From an uncultured Subdoligranulum sp. (GTDB taxonomy: Bacteria > Bacillota > Clostridia > Oscillospirales > Ruminococcaceae), in the NCBI GenBank assembly GCA_904374465.1, contig CAJFFY010000003.1:35655-99654 (forward strand): a DNA stretch of 64,000 nucleotides, written 5' to 3'. The notes under the pieces were generated by a model. It was not told the origin of the DNA and made no database searches. It saw only the letters and a program-made list of their open reading frames with translations. Below, one piece after another: positions 58,049 through 64,000 of this stretch (positions are counted from its first letter, which is position 1; each line of letters begins with the position of its first letter). The position numbers were made by a program, and so were the translations under genes.

Positions 58049-59224
58049 ATGGCAAAACGAGTATTTCTCATTGTACTGGACAGCTTTGGCATTGGCGCGG
58101 AACCGGATGCCGCCCAGTTCGGAGATGCCGGAACCAACACCCTGGCAGCCATCGCGGCCCATCCCAATTTCAAGGGGGAGCACCTGGCGGAATTGGGGCT
58201 TTTCAATCTGGATGGCGTAACCTGCGGGACGCCCTGCGCCAACCCGGTGGGCAGCTTTGCCCGCCTGCGGGAGGCCAGTGCCGGCAAGGATACCACCATC
58301 GGCCATTGGGAGATTGCGGGCCTGCTCAGCGCCGAGCCGCTGCCCACCTTCCCGGACGGCTTCCCGCAGGAATTGCTGGATGCCTTCACGGCCAAAACCG
58401 GTTACAAGGTGCTGTGCAACAAACCCTATTCCGGAACCGAAGTCATCCGGGATTATGGGGAAGAGCATATGAAGACCGGCGCGCTGATTGTCTATACCTC
58501 GGCGGACAGCGTTTTCCAGATCGCGGCCAACGAGGCGCTGGTCCCCGTAGAAAAACTGTATGAAATCTGCGCCCAGGCCCGGGAACTGCTGACGGGAAAA
58601 TACGGCGTCGGCCGCGTGATTGCCCGTCCCTTTGTGGGCGACTGCGCCGCCAACTTCACCCGCACTTCCCGCCGGCATGACTACAGCCTGGTCCCGCCGA
58701 AGGATACCATGCTGGACGCCTTGCAGGCTGCAGGAAAGGCGACCATCGGCGTGGGGAAAATCCACGACATCTTTGCCGGCAAGGGTGTGGGGGAGACCAT
58801 CCGCACCAGCGGCAATACCGAAGGGCTGCAGGTGACCCTGGAGCTGGCTGACCGGGACTTCGAAGGTCTGGCCTTTGTGAACCTGGTGGACTTTGACATG
58901 CTGTACGGCCACCGCCGGGATGTGGCGGGGTATGCCGCAGCGGCGGCGGAGTTCAACGACTGGCTGCCTGCGTTCCGCGCCAAGATGCGTCCCGGGGATA
59001 TTCTGATGGTGACGGCGGATCACGGCTGCGACCCCAGCTACACCAAAACCACCGATCATACCCGCGAGTATGTGCCGTTCCTTATCTGCGGTGATGAGAT
59101 CCGCGAAGGAGTCAACCTGCACACGCGGTACAGCTTTGCCACCATTGCAGACACCGTCTGCCGCAGCCTGAATGTGCCCTATTGCGCTTCCGGGTGCGGG
59201 GTCTATGATGAAATTTGCAAGTAA
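58049..59224 (+). CDS. deoB: phosphopentomutase
   Basis: Interconverts (deoxy)ribose 1- and 5-phosphate (391 aa). Alkaline-phosphatase superfamily: D-S-F-G-I-G-A near residues 11-17 with the metal Asp, G-K-D-T-T-I-G-H-W-E near 83 with the phosphorylated Thr, and C-terminal metal motifs L-V-D-F-D-M-L-Y-G-H and T-A-D-H-G-C-D. It takes the product of pyrimidine-nucleoside phosphorylase (5145). Confidence 0.95.
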   Translation: MAKRVFLIVLDSFGIGAEPDAAQFGDAGTNTLAAIAAHPNFKGEHLAELGLFNLDGVTCGTPCANPVGSFARLREASAGKDTTIGHWEIAGLLSAEPLPTFPDGFPQELLDAFTAKTGYKVLCNKPYSGTEVIRDYGEEHMKTGALIVYTSADSVFQIAANEALVPVEKLYEICAQARELLTGKYGVGRVIARPFVGDCAANFTRTSRRHDYSLVPPKDTMLDALQAAGKATIGVGKIHDIFAGKGVGETIRTSGNTEGLQVTLELADRDFEGLAFVNLVDFDMLYGHRRDVAGYAAAAAEFNDWLPAFRAKMRPGDILMVTADHGCDPSYTKTTDHTREYVPFLICGDEIREGVNLHTRYSFATIADTVCRSLNVPYCASGCGVYDEICK

Positions 59225-60044
59225 GATGTGGCAGATGCTGTTCTATTGTCTGACAGCGGCACTGGTTGTGTATTCGATCGGCCTGGCCGTCACCACCAAC
59301 TTCAATATGGGAAACCTGATGGTGTGGCTGCTGGCTGCGGTGCTGACCGTCTATGCCATCTGGCAAAGACCCCTGCACCGGTGGTTTCATGCCACCACAC
59401 CGGGGCGCATCGTCTGGTGGATTCTGGTGGTCGGAAGCATCGTGTACGCGCTGTTGGTGGGCTTTGTGGCGGTGAGCGGGTATGCCAACCCGCCCACCGG
59501 GCAAGAAAAGGCCATCATCGTGCTGGGAGCCGGATTGCGGCGTGACAAACCCAGCACGTTGCTGCGCTTCCGGCTGGACAAGGCCTACGAATATGCGGTG
59601 GCCCATCCCGATGTGCTGGTGGTGACCAGCGGCGGGCAGGGGCGCGACGAGTGGGTGCCGGAAGGGCAGGCCATGCGGGACTACCTGATCGAAAAGGGGT
59701 TGGATCCCGAAAGGGTAATTGCCGAAAATGCCTCCACTTCCACGGAAGAAAATTTTGCCTTTTCCCTGGAATTGATGCGGCAGTACGGCGTGGACGAGAA
59801 CACGCCCATTGCCTATGTGTCCAACGCCTTTCACTGCTACCGGGCAGGGCGCTACGCCCAGCGGGCCGGGTTTACCACCGTCACCTCGCTGCCAGCTGCC
59901 ACGCCATGGCGCAGTGTGTTGCCGTGTTACCTGCGCGAATCACTGGCGCTGGCCTATTACTGGGTATTCAAAACCTCTTCCAGCGGTCCCATGCATGCGC
60001 TGGTGGGCTTTTTGGATTTGAACAAACGATTTTTTTATAAGTAG
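59208..60044 (+). CDS. YdcF/SanA-type DUF218 membrane protein
   Basis: Protein of 278 aa with three or four N-terminal membrane helices (about 10-95) then a DUF218 domain: K-A-I-I-V-L-G-A-G-L-R, V-T-S-G-G-Q-G-R-D-E, A-S-T-S-T-E-E-N and V-S-N-A-F-H-C-Y-R. The family (YdcF, ElyC, SanA) is linked to envelope or peptidoglycan homeostasis and possibly nucleotide binding. The start is uncertain: ATG 59205 or 59208 within deoB, or 59226. Confidence 0.85.
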   Translation: MKFASKMWQMLFYCLTAALVVYSIGLAVTTNFNMGNLMVWLLAAVLTVYAIWQRPLHRWFHATTPGRIVWWILVVGSIVYALLVGFVAVSGYANPPTGQEKAIIVLGAGLRRDKPSTLLRFRLDKAYEYAVAHPDVLVVTSGGQGRDEWVPEGQAMRDYLIEKGLDPERVIAENASTSTEENFAFSLELMRQYGVDENTPIAYVSNAFHCYRAGRYAQRAGFTTVTSLPAATPWRSVLPCYLRESLALAYYWVFKTSSSGPMHALVGFLDLNKRFFYK

Positions 60045-60056
60045 GAGGGAACTGCC

Positions 60057-60818
60057 ATGCAGATCCGCTATTATAAGGAATACAGTCGTTATCTTGACCG
60101 GTTTATGGAGTTCAAGGCCTATGGTCATGCCGGCCGTCCCATCATCATCTTCCCGTGCCAGAGCGGTCGCTTCTATGACTGGGAAGACCGGAATATGTGC
60201 AACATTGCTGCCCCCTGGATCGACAGCGGCAAGCTGCAGATTTTCACGGCGGACAGCATTGACCCCGAAAGCTGGGACAACCACGGGCCGGAACGTCCCC
60301 GCATTGAGATGCAGGAACGCTGGTACAATTATGTGTGTGAAGAACTGACACCGCGTATTTTGGAAATCAACCGGGAACAGGGGGAGGACCACACCGGGCG
60401 CGTGCTGGTGGGCGGTGCCAGTATGGGGGCCGGCCATGCCGTGAATTTCTATCTGCGCCGTCCGGATCTGTATAACGGGACCATTGCCCTCAGCGGGCTG
60501 TACTCCTCCCGGATGTTCTTCGGCGAGTATATGGACGACCTGGTGTATCGCAATTCTCCCTGCGACTATATGCGCAATTTCCCGGAAAATCATCCCTACA
60601 AGGAAATGTACGCCAAGGCGGATAAGTTCATTATGTGCTGCGGACAAGGCGCCTGGGAGGAAGACCTGCTGGCCTCCACCAAGGAGCTGCAGGGGATCCT
60701 GGAAAGCAAGGGCATTCATCCCATCGTGGACATCTGGGGGCCGGATGTGTCCCACGACTGGCCCTGGTGGGAGAAACAGTGGACTTACTTCCTGCAGATG
60801 ACTCTGGGCAACCCGTGA
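60057..60818 (+). CDS. esterase-like alpha/beta-hydrolase
   Basis: Protein of 253 aa of the putative esterase family. The nucleophile elbow is G-G-A-S-M-G near residue 122, followed by a D-Y-M-R-N region; the likely base is His in V-S-H-D-W-P-W-W. An unusual early stretch reads I-I-I-F-P-C-Q-S-G-R. No signal peptide. Located between two membrane-protein genes; the substrate is not visible. Confidence 0.8.
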   Translation: MQIRYYKEYSRYLDRFMEFKAYGHAGRPIIIFPCQSGRFYDWEDRNMCNIAAPWIDSGKLQIFTADSIDPESWDNHGPERPRIEMQERWYNYVCEELTPRILEINREQGEDHTGRVLVGGASMGAGHAVNFYLRRPDLYNGTIALSGLYSSRMFFGEYMDDLVYRNSPCDYMRNFPENHPYKEMYAKADKFIMCCGQGAWEEDLLASTKELQGILESKGIHPIVDIWGPDVSHDWPWWEKQWTYFLQMTLGNP

Positions 60819-60849
60819 TCGGTTGCCGAAACAAAGGAAATACATTGTG

Positions 60850-62358
60850 ATGGATTTTTGGCATGATGCTGCCCTGCAGAAGCGCTGGCTGCAGCGTTTT
60901 ATAGGGATCATGGTGGTCCTGCTGGTTCCGGTGGCCGTGCTGGCTGTCTTTGCGCGCCCATCCGCCGACGACTACGTCTATGCCGCCCGTACCCATGCGG
61001 TGATACAGCAGTATGGTCTGGACCTGCCGCGGTTACTGGCGGCGGCATGGGACACCACCGTCTATTTTTTCCATAACTGGCAGGGGTTGTATGTATCGGG
61101 CTTTGTACTCTCGTTGCAACCGGCCATTTTTGGCAACCGCTGGTACGGTGTCACCCTCCTGTGTGTACTGCTGCCGCTGTTTCTATGCCTGTATGGTGCC
61201 GCGGGTATCGTGGTGCGCCGTCTGGAACCGGCGCAGAAACGGCTGCCCCTGGCACTGGCGGTTCTGCTGCTGTTTGCCTTTGTGGAAGGCATGCCTGCCC
61301 CGGTGGAAGGCTTGTACTGGTTCAACGGCGCCATGAATTATCTGCCGTATTTTGCCCTGGCGGTACTCAATGCCGCTCTGGCCTTTGCACTGGCACTGCC
61401 GCGTTCGTTGACCCGCGGGCGCAGCATGGCCTGTATGGCCGGCGGTGTGCTGATCGGGCTGATCATCGGCGGCGGTCACCAGGTTGTGGGGGAACTCAAT
61501 CTGCTGGTACTGCTGGCGGTGACGGTTCTGTGCGGTATGCGGCGGAACTTTCGGAGCGCCCCGGCCCTTGTTTCGGCTGCTGTGGGGCTGATCATCAATG
61601 TGACGGCGCCGGGAACCCGGGTGCGTACCGATGGCTTTGCCCAGGCAGGTTTTGTGGAAGCGGTGGTCAAGAGCTTTGTGTTGGCCGCCATGCAGTGGAT
61701 CCGGTGGCTGGATGTGCCATTGCTTTGTCTGCTGGTGCTGCTGGCACTGCCGCTGCGCCGTCTGGCACAAAGCCGGGTACTGCCGGACCGTGTGTTCCGC
61801 CATGTCTGGGCGGGTCCCGTGGGCACCTTTGTGCTGATGTGGGCCATGATTTTCCTACCGTCCTATACGATGGGCGGGATCGGTGCCGGCCGGCTGTTGA
61901 ATGTGGTCTGGATGACCTTCGTTTTGGGGTTGGCCGTGTCGGAGTTCTGGCTGTTTGGTTGGCTGGAGCGGATTCGGGGATTTTCCCTGACGCCGGCGGA
62001 GCACTTCCTCTGGCATCATGGCAAAGCCCTGACCTTTGCAGCCACGGGAATGCTGCTTTGCATGGCCTGCATCGGCAGTCATACCGTCAAGGAAGGGCAG
62101 GACAACTACTTCGCCACCAGCCTGGAAGCTGTGTACGAGATGGCCAGCGGGCAGGCTTCGGCTTTTGCCAAGGCCCTGGATGCCCGGGAGGCGGCCCTCA
62201 GCGATCCCGGGCAACCCGATGCGGTCATCACACCATTGGGGGAAGAGGAACGCCCCTGGCTGCTGTACTACACCGACGTTTCGGTGGGGCCGGATCTCTG
62301 GGGATTCACACCCTATTATGACAAAGAGTCCGTTGTGGTGGCGGAAAAGGATTCATAA
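60850..62358 (+). CDS. polytopic membrane protein, DUF6056/GT-like
   Basis: Protein of 502 aa with about eleven hydrophobic helices. After the first helix comes F-A-R-P-S-A-D-D-Y-V-Y, a short Asp-Asp loop like those in integral-membrane glycosyltransferases and DUF6056 proteins, followed by W-Q-G-L-Y-V-S and later V-E-G-L-Y-W-F-N-G-A-M-N-Y. The C-terminal part (after about residue 415) is soluble. Probably a surface-sugar enzyme, but this is inference. ATG 60850 with AAAGGA upstream; GTG 60847 is adjacent. Confidence 0.7.
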   Translation: MDFWHDAALQKRWLQRFIGIMVVLLVPVAVLAVFARPSADDYVYAARTHAVIQQYGLDLPRLLAAAWDTTVYFFHNWQGLYVSGFVLSLQPAIFGNRWYGVTLLCVLLPLFLCLYGAAGIVVRRLEPAQKRLPLALAVLLLFAFVEGMPAPVEGLYWFNGAMNYLPYFALAVLNAALAFALALPRSLTRGRSMACMAGGVLIGLIIGGGHQVVGELNLLVLLAVTVLCGMRRNFRSAPALVSAAVGLIINVTAPGTRVRTDGFAQAGFVEAVVKSFVLAAMQWIRWLDVPLLCLLVLLALPLRRLAQSRVLPDRVFRHVWAGPVGTFVLMWAMIFLPSYTMGGIGAGRLLNVVWMTFVLGLAVSEFWLFGWLERIRGFSLTPAEHFLWHHGKALTFAATGMLLCMACIGSHTVKEGQDNYFATSLEAVYEMASGQASAFAKALDAREAALSDPGQPDAVITPLGEEERPWLLYYTDVSVGPDLWGFTPYYDKESVVVAEKDS

Positions 62359-62360
62359 AG

Positions 62361-62400
62361 AAAAAGCGCATACCCGAAACCGGGTATGCGCTTTTCTTTT
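62361..62400. terminator. bidirectional terminator between membrane-protein and ATP-grasp genes
   Basis: AAAAAGCGCATACCCG pairs with CGGGTATGCGCTTTT, followed by CTTTT on the plus strand and TTTTTCTTT on the minus strand. Confidence 0.9.
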
Positions 62401-62446
62401 GATGGACAGGGGAGTGTAGGACGGACTGGTGACGCTGCAACAAGTC

Positions 62447-63640
62447 TCAGGTCCGCTCCTGCACATAGCGGATGAAGGCATCCCGCTCGGCGCTGGTGCG
62501 CAGATTGACCGTGTACATCCGGTCCCCCATGTCCAGCCGCAGGGCAGGGGGTAATTCGTCGCACATCTTCATACGACTGCCGTAACGCGCCATGATTTGC
62601 TCGTGGGAATGCTTGTAAGTGTGGCAATCCCGGCGGGATGCGTAAACGCAATAATACTTGGGACCGTTCAGATCCAGGTTGCGGACCTCGTCGTAGCAGA
62701 CCATATCCGCCCAGATCTGGTAGCAATCCACCGAATTGGCAAAATTGATCATGTCAGGGGTATAACCACCGGCGGGACGCATATTGACTTCCAGCGCCAC
62801 ATAGTCGCCTTTTTTGCCAAGGCCGGGTTTGTCGTCATTGAGCTGGAAAAACTCACAATGGAAGAACCGGCTCTTGGCGCCGAAGGCCTTGATGGTGCGG
62901 AAGCCCACATCCTTCAGGGCTGCGGGAACCGACTTCTGGGTCCAGTAAGCCAGATCCCCCTTCTGGCTGACAATATCCAACAGGGGGGTGGGGAAGACGT
63001 TGGAGGTGTAGAACAGCGGCACGCAGTGGGAGTCGGCCACGCCATCAAAACTGACGATGGTGCCGCTGATGTATTCCTCCATAATATAAGGAACGCTGGG
63101 CAGCTTGGCGAAGAAGGCCTGCAGATCCTCGTCGTTTTTCAATTTGTAGGTGGCTTCGGCACCGCAGCCGTTATCCGGTTTGACAATTACCGGATATCCC
63201 ACCGTTTTGATGAAATCGCGGGCTGCATCTATCGTACAGACCATGTGATGACGTGCCACAGGCACGCCGGCGGCACGATAGCTTTCCTTCATCTTGCTCT
63301 TGAATTTGATTCGCTGGATGAAGTCGTTCTGGGCACCAGTGGTGATATTGAAGTCTGTGCGAAGCTGGGCGTCCATCTCCAGCCAGTACTCATTGTTGGA
63401 CTCCAGCCAATCGATCTTACCGTAATGAAAGGTGAAATACCCGACGGCACGGACCATCTCGTCGTAATTTCCCAGGTTGTCCACCCGGTAGTATTCGGTC
63501 AGGCAATCCTTCAGTTCGTTGGGAATCTCGTCAAAGGGCGCGTCGCCGATGCCCAGCACATTGACACCGTTCCGACGCAAGCGGTCGCAAAAATTCCAGT
63601 ACGTCTTGGGAAAATGCGGGCTGACGAAGACAAAATTCAT
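62447..63640 (-). CDS. ATP-grasp ligase-like protein
   Basis: Cytoplasmic protein of 397 aa with an ATP-grasp core from about residue 115: F-K-S-K-M-K-E-S-Y, P-V-I-V-K-P-D-N-G-C-G-A near 152, M-E-E-Y-I-S-G near 190 and the metal motif L-E-V-N-M-R-P-A-G-G near 285. Similar proteins join carboxylates to amino groups (peptide or amino-acid ligases). An unusually His/Tyr/Cys-rich tail includes C-H-T-Y-K-H-S-H. The substrate is unknown. It follows the DUF4250 gene by 34 bp. Confidence 0.85.
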   Translation of the reverse strand: MNFVFVSPHFPKTYWNFCDRLRRNGVNVLGIGDAPFDEIPNELKDCLTEYYRVDNLGNYDEMVRAVGYFTFHYGKIDWLESNNEYWLEMDAQLRTDFNITTGAQNDFIQRIKFKSKMKESYRAAGVPVARHHMVCTIDAARDFIKTVGYPVIVKPDNGCGAEATYKLKNDEDLQAFFAKLPSVPYIMEEYISGTIVSFDGVADSHCVPLFYTSNVFPTPLLDIVSQKGDLAYWTQKSVPAALKDVGFRTIKAFGAKSRFFHCEFFQLNDDKPGLGKKGDYVALEVNMRPAGGYTPDMINFANSVDCYQIWADMVCYDEVRNLDLNGPKYYCVYASRRDCHTYKHSHEQIMARYGSRMKMCDELPPALRLDMGDRMYTVNLRTSAERDAFIRYVQERT

Positions 63641-63674
63641 GGGTGATTCTTACTTCCTCTCTCACAAAGCAGGC

Positions 63675-63848
63675 TCACACAAACTGGTTGCGGGCGGGAT
63701 CGTAGGTATATCCCACCTCTGCGAGGGCCGCACGCAGAGACGCCTCGTTGGCGCCCTCCTCCTCGCAGAAAAGTGCCAGGCTGGCGTAGCGATCGCGCAG
63801 CTTGGTGTTGACATAGCTCAATAAAATGATGGGATCGCTGGGCAGCAT
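63675..63848 (-). CDS. DUF4250 protein
   Basis: Small protein of 57 aa. L-P-S-D-P-I-I-L-L-S-Y-V-N-T-K-L-R-D-R-Y and C-E-E-E-G at the start, G-Y-T-Y at the end, the pattern of DUF4250. No function is known. ATG 63848 follows AAGGAG. Confidence 0.85.
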   Translation of the reverse strand: MLPSDPIILLSYVNTKLRDRYASLALFCEEEGANEASLRAALAEVGYTYDPARNQFV

Positions 63849-63880
63849 GGTGTACTCCTTAGGCAAAAAAATCCACAAAA

Positions 63881-63910
63881 GAGAAAAAGCCGGTCACGGA
63901 CGTGACCGGC
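63881..63910 (-). terminator. terminator after rpmB
   Basis: On the minus strand GCCGGTCACG / CGTGACCGGC with a short loop and TTTTTCTCTTTT. Confidence 0.85.
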
Positions 63911-63925
63911 AATTTTTCTTTCCAA

Positions 63926-64000
63926 TCAGACCGCGCGGGTAACTTTACCAGAGCGCAGGCAGCGGGTGCAGGCGTAGATATACTTCGGGGAACCGTCCAC
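63926..64000 (-). CDS. rpmB: 50S ribosomal protein L28, C-terminal fragment at window edge
   Basis: The last 24 codons read V-D-G-S-P-K-Y-I-Y-A-C-T-R-C-L-R-S-G-K-V and T-R-A-V, then stop. This is the conserved tail of L28, including the C-T-R-C-L-R-S-G motif. The start lies beyond the right edge. Confidence 0.9.
   Translation of the reverse strand: MDGSPKYIYACTRCLRSGKVTRAV

Overview
This 64 kb window comes from a GC-rich Gram-positive anaerobe. The best guess is a gut clostridium of the Oscillospiraceae (Faecalibacterium / Gemmiger / Subdoligranulum type). This is inferred, not searched. The reasons are lipoprotein signal peptides, strong Shine-Dalgarno sites, HrcA-type CIRCE sites, a Rex regulator, the Firmicutes gene orders SRP RNA-dnaX-ebfC-recR and tepA-ftsK/spoIIIE, small DUF1294/DUF4250/DUF5808 proteins, and an oxygen-independent cobalamin pathway. 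Nothing looks like a phage, plasmid, integron, insertion sequence or CRISPR array; the window reads as stable chromosome.

Layout. 0-6.5 kb: a nucleoside uptake system (BMP-type lipoprotein, double ATPase, two permeases) followed by pyrimidine-nucleoside phosphorylase. 6.5-11.7 kb: an ABC exporter with the gene order of lantibiotic-immunity (LanFEG/BcrAB) systems, divergent from a two-component system whose response regulator gene is split by a +1 frameshift at a G6 tract. 11.7-14.7 kb: a minus-strand operon for a C_GCAxxG_C_C protein, an alpha/beta esterase, a VanH-like D-2-hydroxyacid dehydrogenase and a YkgJ cysteine-cluster protein. 14.8-20.1 kb: htpG behind two tandem CIRCE-like operators, an AraC regulator, rex-tdk and tepA. 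20.2-28.4 kb: ftsK/spoIIIE, a secreted metallo-beta-lactamase-fold protein, metF, a stand-alone MetH reactivation domain and metH.

28.5-49.4 kb is the centrepiece: one cobalamin-riboswitch-controlled array of 22 tightly overlapping genes. It begins with a complete BtuFCD-like uptake system and continues with anaerobic corrin synthesis (cbiK, D, L, F, G, H, J, ET, A), nucleotide-loop assembly (cobT, cobU, cobS, a truncated CobU-like protein, cobC), then cbiB, cobD, cbiP and cbiC. It ends with a second permease/ATPase pair that has no binding protein. Upstream metH and metF are B12- and folate-dependent consumers of the product.

49.4-55.5 kb: SRP RNA, dnaX, ebfC, recR, smpB, tmRNA, three tiny genes and pta. 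55.6-57.8 kb (minus): pyk-luxS. 58-62.4 kb: deoB, a YdcF/DUF218 membrane protein, an esterase-like protein and a DUF6056-like membrane protein. 62.4-64 kb (minus): an ATP-grasp protein, a DUF4250 protein and the 3' end of rpmB. deoB, pdp, tdk and the nucleoside ABC system together make a nucleoside-salvage theme. metH, metF and luxS together cover the activated-methyl cycle.

The observations most worth a second look are the frameshifted response regulator with helically phased CTTAA repeats in front of it, the tandem CIRCE at htpG, the short CobU-like protein between cobS and cobC, the orphan second corrinoid-type permease/ATPase, and a riboswitch promoter whose -35 lies inside the metH terminator.
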